This document shows, piece after piece, positions 1 to 7,719 of a stretch of DNA of 38,163 bases. The stretch covers positions 1 through 38,163 of the forward strand of contig DATLBT010000034.1 of the NCBI GenBank assembly GCA_035526825.1, given 5' to 3'. Under the pieces are notes generated by a model. It saw only the letters and a program-made list of their open reading frames with translations, made no database searches and was not told where the DNA came from. Position numbers and translations under genes: made by a program. Positions within the stretch are counted from its first letter, which is position 1; each line of letters begins with the position of its first letter. The stretch is from JACPFV01 sp035526825. GTDB lineage: Bacteria; Pseudomonadota; Gammaproteobacteria; Nevskiales; Nevskiaceae.

Positions 1-255
1 AGCGATGGCGATAACCCTCGTTACACCGGCCTCCTTCAAGGCCCACAGGTTGGCGCGGTAGTTGATGAGGTGCGGCGGAAACTTGTGGCCAACGCCGTGG
101 CGCGCGAGGAATACGACGTCATGACCGCCGATGCGGCCGTGGACCAGCGGTGCCGCGGGCTCGCCATACGGGGTCTTGATGCGCTGCTCGCGCACCACCG
201 TCAGCCCCGGCCATCGGTTCATGCCGGTGCCGCCAATGACGGCCAAGGCGCTCAC
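1..255 (-). CDS. S-methyl-5'-thioinosine (or thioadenosine) phosphorylase, C-terminus cut by window edge
   Basis: Phosphorolysis of 5'-methylthio-nucleosides in purine and methionine salvage. The 85 visible codons begin at a GTG whose GTGA overlaps the hpt stop. They show the family N-terminus: the phosphate-binding IGGTG motif near residue 7, TPYGEP near residue 28, and the RHGVGHKFPPHLINYRANLW block near residues 53-72. From memory the run resembles the Pseudomonas methylthioinosine phosphorylase more than the eukaryotic-type methylthioadenosine enzyme. The residues that separate inosine from adenosine specificity lie beyond the window, so substrate is inferred. The neighbouring hypoxanthine phosphoribosyltransferase gene fits a route that would release hypoxanthine. 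The protein runs off the left edge, so completeness cannot be judged. Confidence 0.85.
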   Translation of the reverse strand, partial: MSALAVIGGTGMNRWPGLTVVREQRIKTPYGEPAAPLVHGRIGGHDVVFLARHGVGHKFPPHLINYRANLWALKEAGVTRVIAIA

Positions 256-806
256 GACTTCACCGCCCAGATCCCCGGCAGCTGGCGCCAGAATTCCTTG
301 TAATCCATGCCGCATCCGAACACGTAGCGATCCTCGACCTGCAAGCCGATGAACTCGGCGTGCGCGCTTGGCGCGCGACGGTTGTGCAACTTCTCGGCGA
401 GCACCGCCACGCGCAGCGACGCGGGCCGGAACTCGTTCAGCGCCTGGCGGATCGCAACCAGCGTGTGACCCTCGTCGAGGATGTCGTCGATCACGAGCAC
501 CTCGCGGCCCTCGATGCGCCGCGCCTCGGGCTGGCGTTTCCAGACCAGGCCCCCGCCCTGCGTGGCGCCGCGGTAACGCGTGGCGTGGAGGTAATCGATC
601 TCGAACGCGAACGGCAAGCGCCGCGCGATCTCGGCGGTCGGCTGCAAGCCGCCGACCATCACGCACAGGATCAGCGGGTTGCGGTCGCGGTAAGTCGCGG
701 TGATGGCACTTGCGAGCCGGTCGTACGCCTGCTGCACCGCGGCCTCTTGGTGCAGGCAGTCAGCCGCGGCGAGTACCCGCTCGGCTTCGCGACGCAGGTC
801 GCTCAT
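252..806 (-). CDS. hpt: hypoxanthine-guanine phosphoribosyltransferase
   Basis: Converts hypoxanthine or guanine plus PRPP to IMP or GMP in cytoplasmic purine salvage. The 184-residue protein has the type I PRTase PRPP-binding motif EVLVIDDILDEGHTL near residues 101-115, with the paired Asp residues, and the variant flexible-loop and hood segments expected for a 6-oxopurine enzyme. Length is normal for the family. The ATG start overlaps the nagZ stop as ATGA, and its own stop overlaps the downstream GTG of the methylthio-nucleoside phosphorylase. The pairing suggests salvage of hypoxanthine released from methylthioinosine. Some orthologues in this gene context are annotated hypoxanthine-specific; guanine use is not shown here. 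Confidence 0.93.
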   Translation of the reverse strand: MSDLRREAERVLAAADCLHQEAAVQQAYDRLASAITATYRDRNPLILCVMVGGLQPTAEIARRLPFAFEIDYLHATRYRGATQGGGLVWKRQPEARRIEGREVLVIDDILDEGHTLVAIRQALNEFRPASLRVAVLAEKLHNRRAPSAHAEFIGLQVEDRYVFGCGMDYKEFWRQLPGIWAVKS

Positions 807-1861
807 CGGTTCGCCCGGTAGAGGCGCATGAGTCGGCGGCTCGCGGCCGGATCGGGGCGCAGCTTATTCATCGCGTCCATGAGCTCGACCAGCGCCGGGC
901 GGTTGTTGCAGACGGGCAGCATGTCGCAGCCGGCCTTCAGCGCCAGTTCCGCGCGCTCGGCATACGAGCCGATCACGGCGGCACCGCCCATCGACAGGTC
1001 ATCGCAGAATACCGCGCCCTTGAAGCCGAGCCGCTTGCGCAGCACGCCCTGGATCCACTTGCGCGACAGCGACGCGGGCGTGTCGTCGAGCGCCGTGTAG
1101 CGCACATGCGCCATCATCACCGACGGCACGCCGGCCTTGATCAGCGCGGCGAATGGCTTCAAGTCGGTGCGCTCGATCTCCTTGAGCGACCGCGCATCGA
1201 CCGGCAGCTCGTGGTGCGAGTCGGCGGCGACGGCGCCGTGTCCCGGGAAGTGCTTGCCGGTGGCGGCCATGCCGGCGCTGGTGAGACCCGCGCAGAACGC
1301 CTTCGCCAGCGCGATGACCGCAGCGGGCTCGCGCGCGAAGGCGCGGTCGCCGATCACGGCGCTGACCCCGTGGTCGAGGTCGAGCACCGGTGCAAAGCAC
1401 AGGTCGATGCCGTGGGCGGCCAGCTCGTTGCCGAGGATCTGCGCTTGCGCGCGCGCCCAGCCCAGCCCCTTGTCCTTCTCGCCGGCGTAGAGCTGGCCGA
1501 TCCAGCCCATCGCCGGGATGCGCGTGAAGCCGTCGCGAAAGCGCTGCACGCGGCCGCCTTCGTGGTCGACCGCGACCAGCAGCCGCGGCGCACGGCCTTC
1601 GCGCAGGCTCTGCAGCTCGCGGGTGAGCGCGCGGAGCTGCTCGTTGTTGTGGTAATTGCGCGTGAACAGGATGACGCCGCCGACCCGCGGATCGCGCAGC
1701 AGCTCGCGGTCCTCGTCCGTCAACTCGAGGCCAGCGACGTCGGCCATCAGCGGGCCGAGCTCCTTTACGGGCCGCGGCGTCGGGCGTCGCGCTGCCTTCT
1801 TCGCAGCGGGTTTCCGCGCGGGCTTCGCCTTGGGCTTTGGTTTGTTTTTGGCCTTACTCAT
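803..1861 (-). CDS. nagZ: beta-N-acetylhexosaminidase NagZ (GH3)
   Basis: Cytoplasmic glycosidase that removes GlcNAc from anhydro-muropeptides during cell-wall recycling. The core starts at GPLMADVAGLEL and carries the GH3 signatures VDHEGGRVQRF, the catalytic loop KHFPGHGAVAADSHHELP (His/Asp dyad) and the nucleophile region FCDDLSMGGA. I chose the ATG at 1861, which overlaps the YkuD gene by 8 bases; a longer in-frame GTG/ATG-type start upstream would lie inside that gene in another frame. This start adds about 33 residues rich in Lys, Pro and Ala before the usual NagZ N-terminus; the only later Met candidate (codon 39) would remove the conserved GPLM lead. No signal peptide is seen. Its stop is coupled to hpt. 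Confidence 0.94.
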   Translation of the reverse strand: MSKAKNKPKPKAKPARKPAAKKAARRPTPRPVKELGPLMADVAGLELTDEDRELLRDPRVGGVILFTRNYHNNEQLRALTRELQSLREGRAPRLLVAVDHEGGRVQRFRDGFTRIPAMGWIGQLYAGEKDKGLGWARAQAQILGNELAAHGIDLCFAPVLDLDHGVSAVIGDRAFAREPAAVIALAKAFCAGLTSAGMAATGKHFPGHGAVAADSHHELPVDARSLKEIERTDLKPFAALIKAGVPSVMMAHVRYTALDDTPASLSRKWIQGVLRKRLGFKGAVFCDDLSMGGAAVIGSYAERAELALKAGCDMLPVCNNRPALVELMDAMNKLRPDPAASRRLMRLYRANR

Positions 1862-2339
1862 GAATGTCCACCTCTGTGCCGGGCGAGACGAGGTCGAACA
1901 GCTCGACGATGTCGTCATTCGCCATGCGCACGCAGCCGTGCGAGCCGGGCGTCCCTAGCGTCGTCGAGTCCGGCGTACCGTGCAGATAGATATAGCGGCG
2001 CATGGTATCGACGTCCCCGCGGCGGTTGCGACCCGGCTCGAGGCCGGACAGCCAGAGGATGCGCGTGAGGATCCAGTCGCGGCCGGGAAATTGCGCGTGC
2101 AGCTCGGGCGACCAGCGCTCGCCGGTCGGGCGCCGCGCGACAAACACCGTGCCGGGTGCGGCACCCCGGCCGACCTTGGCGCGAATCTGGTGGCGGCCGC
2201 GCGGCGTGCAGAAGCTGCCGTTGCGTTCCCCAGCACCCCTGGCGGCCGTCGACACGCGGTAGTCCCGCAACACCCGCGTCCCTTCCAGCAGGCGCAGCTG
2301 CTGCGTCGACAGGTCGATCTCGATGCGAAGCTTGTTCAA
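1854..2339 (-). CDS. YkuD-family enzyme without signal peptide (predicted cytoplasmic L,D-carboxypeptidase or L,D-transpeptidase)
   Basis: A 161-residue YkuD domain. The catalytic signature is clear: HGTPDS with His120, and SHGCVRM with His134 and Cys136. The only sensible start is TTG at 2339, forming a TTGA overlap with the CYTH stop, so the protein starts NKLRIEIDLSTQQLRLLEG with no signal peptide or membrane segment. Classical L,D-transpeptidases act in the periplasm. Known signal-less YkuD proteins (ElsL/LdtK of Acinetobacter, LdcV of Vibrio) are cytoplasmic L,D-carboxypeptidases in muropeptide recycling. Tight coupling to nagZ, a recycling enzyme, supports that role, but it is inference. 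The open frame continues upstream of 2339 only as a shadow of the CYTH gene. A transpeptidase exported by another route is the alternative. Confidence 0.85.
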   Translation of the reverse strand: MNKLRIEIDLSTQQLRLLEGTRVLRDYRVSTAARGAGERNGSFCTPRGRHQIRAKVGRGAAPGTVFVARRPTGERWSPELHAQFPGRDWILTRILWLSGLEPGRNRRGDVDTMRRYIYLHGTPDSTTLGTPGSHGCVRMANDDIVELFDLVSPGTEVDIHE

Positions 2340-2812
2340 TGTCCGGGCCAGTTGGAATACGGATGCAGCGCGAGGGCGTGATTGTAATAGCGACGGTCGT
2401 GCGTGACCTCTTCCCCGAGCCAATGCGGACGCTGGAACACCTCGTCCTCGCGCGACAACTCGAGCTCTGCCACCACCAAGCCCGCGTTGGCGCCGCTGAA
2501 CTCGTCGATTTCCCAGGTGTGGCCGTGGTGCTCGACAAAGTGCCGCACCTTCTCGAGGCGGCCGACGCAGAGCTTCGCGAGGATCTCGCGCGCATCGGCC
2601 AGCGGGACCTCGTAGTCGAACTCGGCGCGCGCGGCGCCGACGACGGCCGCCTTGATGTTGAGCCGCGCCGTGGCGCCTTCGGTTCGCACGCGTACCGAAG
2701 CCTTGCCGTCCTCGCGCGACAGGTAGCCCTGGTCCATGTTCACGGAGCGGCCCACGTCCTTGCGCCAACCGTCGTCCTTCAACAGGAACTTGCGCTCGAT
2801 CTCCAGGCCCAT
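2336..2812 (-). CDS. CYTH-domain protein (triphosphate tunnel metalloenzyme)
   Basis: A 158-residue protein with the CYTH hallmark EIERKFLL at residues 4-11 (the ExExK signature), followed by alternating charged beta-strand segments such as VRVRTEG, RLNIKAA, EFDYEVP and WEIDEFSG, which line the triphosphate tunnel. Small bacterial members of this family are usually inorganic triphosphatases and occasionally class IV adenylate cyclases; the sequence alone does not decide. The ATG shares one base with the rlmD stop (TGATG), which fixes the start and indicates coupling. The stop is coupled to the YkuD gene by TTGA. Length is normal for single-domain members, with no CHAD domain attached. Confidence 0.88.
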   Translation of the reverse strand: MGLEIERKFLLKDDGWRKDVGRSVNMDQGYLSREDGKASVRVRTEGATARLNIKAAVVGAARAEFDYEVPLADAREILAKLCVGRLEKVRHFVEHHGHTWEIDEFSGANAGLVVAELELSREDEVFQRPHWLGEEVTHDRRYYNHALALHPYSNWPGH

Positions 2813-4140
2813 CAATGCCTCTCGAACAGCGCCATCGATTCGACGTGGTTGGTGTGCGGAAACATGTCGAGCACGCCGGCGCGCGCGAGGCGCCAGCCGG
2901 CAGCGACCAGCGTGGCGGCGTCCCGCGCCAAGGTGCCGGGATGGCAGGACACATAGACGACGCGCGCGGGCCGCGCCGCGATCACCGCCGGCAGCACCTC
3001 CTGCGCGCCGGCGCGGGGCGGATCGATCAGCACGGCGTCGTACGGCGCCGCGAGCCAATCGGCCTTGGGGTCCACCTTGAACAGGTCCGAGTGCACGAAA
3101 CGCGCCGTCAGGCCATTCGCGGACGCATTGGCGCGCGCACGTTCGACCAGCCCGGCTTCGCCCTCGACGGCCGTGACCTGCGCGCCGGCGCGTGCGAGCG
3201 GCAGCGAAAAGTTGCCGAGGCCGCAGAACAGCTCGAGCACGGTCATGCCGGGGGTTACGCCAAGCCAGTCGATCGCTTGCCGCACCATCTGGCGATTGAC
3301 GCTGTCGTTGACCTGGATGAAGTCGGTGGGCCGGAACTCGAGTGCGAGGTCACTGCCGTCCGGCGAGAACGTCAGCGGCGCAGGCGCGGTGCCATCGAGC
3401 GGCTTGATGGTGTCGTAGCCGCCAGTCTGCAGGTGCAGGTCGATGTCATGCTCGCGCGCGAACGCGCGCAGCGCGTCGAGGTCCGCGGGTGTCGGCGCCT
3501 GCATCACGCGCAGCACCAGCGCGACGCGCGCGGCCGCGGCGACCTCGATCTGCGGCACCAGCGTGTTGATGTTCAGGCGGCCCACCAGCTCGGCCAGCGC
3601 TCGCAGCTTCAAGCCGACGCGCGGATCGAGCACGACGCACGACTCCAGTTGCGCCACGAACGGGCTGTCGGTCTCGCGGAAGCCGACCAGCACCCCGCCC
3701 TTCTTCGCGACGTGCTTGACGGATAAGCGGGCGCGGCGCCGATAGCCCCAGGCCTCCCCGCGGATCGCTGGCGCAAGGGCCTCTGGCTTCACCTTGCCGA
3801 TGCGCTCCAGGGCATCGAGCAACTGCTTCTGCTTGAACGCGATCTGCCCATCCGCCGACAAATGCTGCAGGCTGCAGCCGCCGCACAGTCCGAAATGCGC
3901 GCAGCGTGGCGCGACGCGCTCGGGCGCGGCCTGCTCCACCGCGATCAGTTCGCCTTCGTCGGCCTGACGGCCCGGTCGGCGCAGCGCGTAGCGCACCCGC
4001 TCCCCCGGCAGCGCGCCCTTGATGAAGGTGACCTTGCCGTCGACGCGCGCGAGGCCCTGACCCTCGTGGGTCAGGTCAATGATGTCGGCGGTGTGTTGCG
4101 GCGCATCCGGCCGCGCGCCGGCATGCCTCAGGCGGCCCAT
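2812..4140 (-). CDS. rlmD: 23S rRNA (uracil-1939 C5)-methyltransferase RlmD
   Basis: SAM-dependent methylation of 23S rRNA U1939. The 442-residue protein has an N-terminal TRAM-like beta-barrel (about residues 15-65), the iron-sulfur cysteine cluster CAHFGLCGGC near residues 80-90, the SAM-binding motif LELFCGLGNFSLPLA, the IDPPRAG motif and the catalytic-cysteine motif YVSCHPGTLARD near the C-terminus. These identify RlmD/RumA rather than TrmA, which lacks the cluster. Length matches the family. The ATG at 4140 overlaps the end of the upstream exonuclease gene by 13 bases; a little N-terminal variation is possible. The stop shares a base with the CYTH start. Confidence 0.93.
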   Translation of the reverse strand: MGRLRHAGARPDAPQHTADIIDLTHEGQGLARVDGKVTFIKGALPGERVRYALRRPGRQADEGELIAVEQAAPERVAPRCAHFGLCGGCSLQHLSADGQIAFKQKQLLDALERIGKVKPEALAPAIRGEAWGYRRRARLSVKHVAKKGGVLVGFRETDSPFVAQLESCVVLDPRVGLKLRALAELVGRLNINTLVPQIEVAAAARVALVLRVMQAPTPADLDALRAFAREHDIDLHLQTGGYDTIKPLDGTAPAPLTFSPDGSDLALEFRPTDFIQVNDSVNRQMVRQAIDWLGVTPGMTVLELFCGLGNFSLPLARAGAQVTAVEGEAGLVERARANASANGLTARFVHSDLFKVDPKADWLAAPYDAVLIDPPRAGAQEVLPAVIAARPARVVYVSCHPGTLARDAATLVAAGWRLARAGVLDMFPHTNHVESMALFERH

Positions 4141-4895
4141 GCGTCCCGAAACTCGCGCCAGTGCTGCGCATCGCTGCGGTTCAGGAACTCACGCGCGCGC
4201 GCCATCTCATCCTGGTAAGCCGCGGCGTCGAGCTTGCCGCGCATCAGCAGGAAGCGCAGGTAGATCAGCCAGGTGTTCAACACGTCGGTTTCGCAATACG
4301 CGCGAATCTCGGCGATCTTGCCGTCGCGGAACGCGCCGGCGACCTGCGAGCCGTCCATGCCGAGCTTGCCCGGCAGCCCGAGCAGCACCGCCATTTCGTG
4401 CAGCGGCGCGTAGTTGCGGCCGTTGTACAGCGCCAGCACGTCCATGAGGTCGGTGTGGCGGAAGCCGTAGCGGCCGATGTAGTTGTCCCATTTTGCCTCG
4501 CCGTCGAGGGCCCAGTACGACGGCGCGGCGATGCCGTGCTTCAGCGCGCGGTAGTGCAGCACCGGCAGGTCGAAGCCGCTGCCGTTCCAGGACACCAGCA
4601 CCGGCCGGTACTTGTCGATGCCGCCGAAAAACTGACGCACCAGCTCGGCCTCGCCATCGGCCTCGGTGCCGAGCGACAGTACGCGCAGCTCGTCCTTGTG
4701 GCGCAGCACGAGCGAGATCGCGACGACTCGCTGCAGGTGTGAAGGCTGGAACTCGTTGCCGCGCAACTGCAGCCGCTGCGCCGCCATCGCCTGCGTCACC
4801 GCGGTGTCGTCGAGGCCGTCGAGGCCGAGCAGCCGGCGGCCGGTTTCGGCGTCGGGGACCGTTTCGATGTCGAAGACGAGGATCGGTTCTTTCAT
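4128..4895 (-). CDS. predicted PolB-like 3'-5' exonuclease
   Basis: A 255-residue DnaQ-fold/PolB-like exonuclease. Motif Exo I is VFDIETVPD (residues 6-14, Asp and Glu metal ligands), Exo II is SWNGSGFDLPVL in the middle, and Exo III is YCETDVLNTWL near residue 205. This pattern matches the stand-alone PolB exonuclease family often annotated as WlaX-like. Its substrate and partner are unknown. The start is the ATG giving MKEPILVFDIET; the open frame runs further upstream, but that extension translates a CHPERSEGS-type repeat and is not coding. The gene follows the repeat 3' of cysM and overlaps rlmD by 13 bases. Confidence 0.88.
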   Translation of the reverse strand: MKEPILVFDIETVPDAETGRRLLGLDGLDDTAVTQAMAAQRLQLRGNEFQPSHLQRVVAISLVLRHKDELRVLSLGTEADGEAELVRQFFGGIDKYRPVLVSWNGSGFDLPVLHYRALKHGIAAPSYWALDGEAKWDNYIGRYGFRHTDLMDVLALYNGRNYAPLHEMAVLLGLPGKLGMDGSQVAGAFRDGKIAEIRAYCETDVLNTWLIYLRFLLMRGKLDAAAYQDEMARAREFLNRSDAQHWREFRDAWAA

Positions 4896-4910
4896 ATTCC
4901 TTCGGAGCAT

Positions 4911-4953
4911 CCCTTCGGAACGCGATCCTTCGCTTCGCTCAGGATGACACTCA
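4911..4953. repeat. dispersed repeat of the CTTCGCTCAGGATGA type
   Basis: The 55-base gap between the cysM stop and the exonuclease start contains ATCCTTCGCTTCGCTCAGGA, bounded by the inverted ends ATCCT and AGGAT, and preceded by a partial copy-like CCCTTCGGAA. This motif is a common dispersed intergenic repeat in many bacterial genomes and translates as HPERSEGS when an open frame runs through it. Only one clear copy is in this window. A role in transcript 3' ends is possible but not shown. Confidence 0.6.
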
Positions 4954-5841
4954 AGGGGGAAACACCCCGGTCGAGATGTAGCGGTCGCCACGATCCGGAA
5001 TGATGGTCACGATGGTCGCGTCTTTCAGTTCACGCGCAAGTTGCAGCGCCGCGTAGACCGTGCCGCCGCCGGAAGGCCCGCAGAACAGGCCCTCCTCCGC
5101 GGCGAGCTGGCGCGTCATGTCCATCGCCGGCGCGGCAGCGACCTCGATGATGCGATCGACGCCCGCACGCTCGAAAATCTTTGGCAGGTATTCCTCGGGC
5201 CACTTGCGGATGCCCGGGATCGACGACTCGCCGTCGGGCTGCACGCCGACGATCTGGATCCCGGCGTTGCGCTCGCGCAGGAAGCGGCCGCAGCCCATGA
5301 TCGTGCCGGTCGTGCCCATCGACGAGACAAAGTGGGTGATCGCACCTTGCGTGTCGCGCCAGATTTCCGGACCGGTGCCTTCGTAGTGCGCGCGCGGATT
5401 GTCGGGATTGGCGAACTGGTCGAGTACGCGGCCCTTGCCTTCGGCCTGCATCTTCATCGCCAGGTCGCGCGCGCCTTCCATGCCCTGCTTCTGCGTGACC
5501 AGGATGATCTCGGCGCCGAAGGCCTTCATCGCGGCGCGGCGTTCCACCGACAGGTGCTCCGGCATGATCAGGATCATCCGGTAGCCCTGCGTTGCCGCGA
5601 CCATCGCCAGGGCGATGCCGGTGTTGCCGCTGGTGGCTTCGATCAGCGTGTCGCCGCGCTGGATCTCGCCGCGTTCGGCCGCGCGGCGCATCATCGAATA
5701 GGCCGGCCGGTCCTTGACCGAGCCGGCCGGGTTGTTGCCCTCGAGCTTGGCCAGCAGCGTGTTGCTGCCGATGCCCGGTAGCCGCACGAGGCGCACCAGC
5801 GGCGTGTTGCCGATGGTGTCGGCGAGGCTCCTGATTGGCAT
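4951..5841 (-). CDS. cysM: cysteine synthase B (O-acetylserine sulfhydrylase)
   Basis: PLP enzyme making cysteine (or S-sulfocysteine from thiosulfate) from O-acetylserine. The 296-residue protein has the PLP lysine in NNPAGSVKDRPAY (about residue 43), the substrate loop EATSGNTGIALAM, the phosphate-binding SSMGTTGTIMG and the late GPSGGG motif. The run GIRKWPEEYLPKIF and the short C-terminus ending STGVFPP favour CysM over CysK. The ATG shares one base with the acpS stop (TGATG). It is followed by a dispersed repeat and then the exonuclease gene, so transcription may partly end there, although no T-tract terminator is seen. Confidence 0.94.
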   Translation of the reverse strand: MPIRSLADTIGNTPLVRLVRLPGIGSNTLLAKLEGNNPAGSVKDRPAYSMMRRAAERGEIQRGDTLIEATSGNTGIALAMVAATQGYRMILIMPEHLSVERRAAMKAFGAEIILVTQKQGMEGARDLAMKMQAEGKGRVLDQFANPDNPRAHYEGTGPEIWRDTQGAITHFVSSMGTTGTIMGCGRFLRERNAGIQIVGVQPDGESSIPGIRKWPEEYLPKIFERAGVDRIIEVAAAPAMDMTRQLAAEEGLFCGPSGGGTVYAALQLARELKDATIVTIIPDRGDRYISTGVFPP

Positions 5842-6254
5842 CAGCGCTGCAGCACCGCGACCGCACCGACAATGCCGCCCTCGTCCGACAGCGACACGTG
5901 CGTGGCGCGGATCTGCAGGCGCTTCATGCGCGCCGCGAGGCGCTTGCTGAAGACGAATTGCGGCTGACCCGAGGACTTGCGGATCGCGCCGACATCGTCG
6001 TGCGAGATGCCGAAGAAGCCGGTGCCCATCGCCTTGACGAAAGCCTCCTTGATGGCGAACGACTTGGCGAGGTATTGCACGGGCCGTGCCGCGGCTTCGT
6101 ACTCCTTGCGCTCCAGCGGGTGCAGCAGCCGCTCGACGAAACGCTCGCCGTGGCGCTCGAAAACCACCTCGATGCGCTTGACGCGCAACACATCGATGCC
6201 GATGCCGTAGATCGAGCCGGGAATCGCCCGGGCGGCGCGCCGTGCCTTCTTCAT
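5841..6254 (-). CDS. acpS: holo-[acyl-carrier-protein] synthase
   Basis: Transfers 4'-phosphopantetheine from CoA to apo-ACP. The 137-residue protein has the metal-binding IYGIGIDVLRVKRIE segment (residues 15-29) and the second signature YLAKSFAIKEAFVKAMGTG (about residues 61-79). It has about 14 extra basic residues (MKKARRAARAIPGS) before the usual N-terminus. That start is supported by the ATGA overlap with the pdxJ stop. Downstream, its TGA shares a base with the cysM ATG. Adjacency to pdxJ and recO is the standard gammaproteobacterial order. Confidence 0.93.
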   Translation of the reverse strand: MKKARRAARAIPGSIYGIGIDVLRVKRIEVVFERHGERFVERLLHPLERKEYEAAARPVQYLAKSFAIKEAFVKAMGTGFFGISHDDVGAIRKSSGQPQFVFSKRLAARMKRLQIRATHVSLSDEGGIVGAVAVLQR

Positions 6255-7003
6255 CGCGCCGCGTCCATCGCGGCACGCATCTCGCGCACCGCCGACCCGA
6301 AGCCGACACTCAATGCGCGGGCGACGATGCTGTGGCCGATGTTGAGCTCCACGATTTCCGGGATGGCGGCGATGGGCCCGACATTATCCAGATTCAGGCC
6401 GTGGCCGGCATGCACCTCGAATCCGGCGGCATGGGCCAGGCGCGCGAAGCGGATGATCCGCGACAGCTCTCGCTTGCGCGCGGCCGCGCCGCGCGCGTCG
6501 GCGTAGGTACCCGTGTGGATCTCGAGGTGCGGCGCGCCGGTTGCGCCGGCGGCCGTGAGCTGGCGCGGATCGGGGTCGATGAACAGCGCCACGGCGATGC
6601 CCTCACGCGCGAGTTTGCGGCAGGCCGCGCGCACCGCAGGCAATGCGCCGGCGACGTCGAGGCCGCCTTCGGTGGTCAGCTCCTGGCGCCGTTCGGGCAC
6701 GAGGCAGCAGAACGGCGGTCGCGCGGCTCGCGCAAGGCGCACCATCGGCGCCGTCACCGCCATCTCGAGGTTCACCGGCGTGCGGCGGCCGCGCAGCATG
6801 CGCTCGACGTCATGCTCCTGGATGTGGCGCCGATCCTCGCGCAGGTGGATGGTGATGCTGTCGGCGCCCGCGCGCATCGCGTCGCGGCCCGCCTCGACCG
6901 GGTCGGGGTACACGGTGCCGCGCGCCTGGCGGATGGTGGCGACGTGGTCGACGTTGACGCCCAGTCGGATCGGGATTGGGGAAAGACGCGTGCGGACTTT
7001 CAT
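6251..7003 (-). CDS. pdxJ: pyridoxine 5'-phosphate synthase
   Basis: Condenses 3-amino-2-oxopropyl phosphate with deoxyxylulose 5-phosphate in the last step of de novo vitamin B6 synthesis. The 250-residue TIM barrel shows LGVNVDHVATIRQARGT (residues 14-30), TIHLREDRRHIQEHDV, the NLEMA strand, the HAGHGLN loop and ELNIGHSI near the C-terminus, covering the active-site His and Glu residues. The ATG overlaps recO's stop as ATGA, and the stop overlaps acpS in the same way. The region just before the start is a low-complexity repeat that also forms the end of recO. Confidence 0.94.
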   Translation of the reverse strand: MKVRTRLSPIPIRLGVNVDHVATIRQARGTVYPDPVEAGRDAMRAGADSITIHLREDRRHIQEHDVERMLRGRRTPVNLEMAVTAPMVRLARAARPPFCCLVPERRQELTTEGGLDVAGALPAVRAACRKLAREGIAVALFIDPDPRQLTAAGATGAPHLEIHTGTYADARGAAARKRELSRIIRFARLAHAAGFEVHAGHGLNLDNVGPIAAIPEIVELNIGHSIVARALSVGFGSAVREMRAAMDAAR

Positions 7004-7719
7004 TTCCGTTCTTCCCTGATTCCTGATCCCGAATCCCTGATTCCCCGAAGCGCGCGCAGCATCTCCGGCGTCCGCAACGCCCGGTCCCCGAGATGCGGTT
7101 TCAGTGCCGCGCGCAGGAGGCGGCGCGCGTCGCGCAGGCTCTCCTCGGTCTGCAGCGACTCCTCGGCTAAAGCCAGCAGGCTCGCGCCGCGATACGCATC
7201 CGGGCCGGGCTCGGCCAGTCGCAGGCCGCCTTCCGGGTCGTAGCCGTACCAGGACTCCGGCTCGGTGGTCTCCGGCACATGCACCGCGTAGCCGAGCTCG
7301 GCCAGCAGGTGCAGCTCGAACACGCGCAGCGCGCGCACCCCTCCCTCGCCGCCCAGCGCCGCCAGCGCTTCGCAATAACTCGAGTACAACTCGGGATGCG
7401 CGTCGCGTCGCGGCAGCAGGCGCAGCACCAGCTCGTTGAGGTACCAGCCGGAGAACACCGCTTCCCCGGCGAGCGTCGCCGGCCGGCCCGCGGCTTCCGC
7501 GCCGGTCAGGGTGCCGAGCTCGCCGCCCTCGCTCCACGACAACAGCAGGGGCTGGAACGGTTGCAGCAGGCCGCGCAGCCTCGACTTGGCTCCGCGCACG
7601 CCGCGTGCGACCAGGCCGACGCGGCCGTGGCCGGCGGTCAGCGCCTCGAGCAGCGCGCTGGTCTCGCGGTAAGGCCGGACGCTGAGCAGGAACCCCGGCT
7701 CGAGCGGCACGCGCTTCAT
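7000..7719 (-). CDS. recO: DNA repair protein RecO
   Basis: Mediator that helps load RecA on SSB-coated DNA with RecR and anneals strands. The 239-residue protein has the N-terminal OB-fold opening PGFLLSVRPYRETSALLEALT, the GLVARGVRGAKSRLRGLLQPF segment (residues 35-55) and a helical C-terminal domain. The ATG overlaps the era stop as ATGA. The last 15 residues, GIRDSGSGIREERK, are encoded by a degenerate GATTC/CCTGAT-type repeat and are probably a recent insertion at the C-terminus rather than part of the fold. The stop overlaps pdxJ. Confidence 0.93.
   Translation of the reverse strand: MKRVPLEPGFLLSVRPYRETSALLEALTAGHGRVGLVARGVRGAKSRLRGLLQPFQPLLLSWSEGGELGTLTGAEAAGRPATLAGEAVFSGWYLNELVLRLLPRRDAHPELYSSYCEALAALGGEGGVRALRVFELHLLAELGYAVHVPETTEPESWYGYDPEGGLRLAEPGPDAYRGASLLALAEESLQTEESLRDARRLLRAALKPHLGDRALRTPEMLRALRGIRDSGSGIREERK
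7013..7047. repeat. degenerate heptamer repeat inside the 3' end of recO
   Basis: The plus strand reads CCCTGATTCCTGATCCCGAA and continues CCCTGATTCCCCGAA, about five degenerate 7-base units. It resembles the tandem GGATTCG/GGATTAG-type intergenic repeats common in Xanthomonadaceae and relatives. Here it is translated as the tail of RecO and lies immediately before the pdxJ start. A cleaner heptamer array lies between sdhA and sdhB in this window. Confidence 0.6.

Noticed and set aside
710..2068. Long plus-strand open frame of about 450 codons across hpt and nagZ
   Set aside because: It is antisense to two clear genes, rich in Arg/Gly/Ala/His, and shows no family motif; typical high-GC shadow.
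2340..2954. N-terminal extension of the YkuD frame upstream of 2339
   Set aside because: It runs through the CYTH gene in another frame with Arg-rich composition; the TTGA overlap is the better start.
4896..4991. Longer N-terminus for the exonuclease
   Set aside because: The added residues read CHPERSEGSRSEG, which is translation of a dispersed repeat, and the domain starts right at MKEPILVFDIET.
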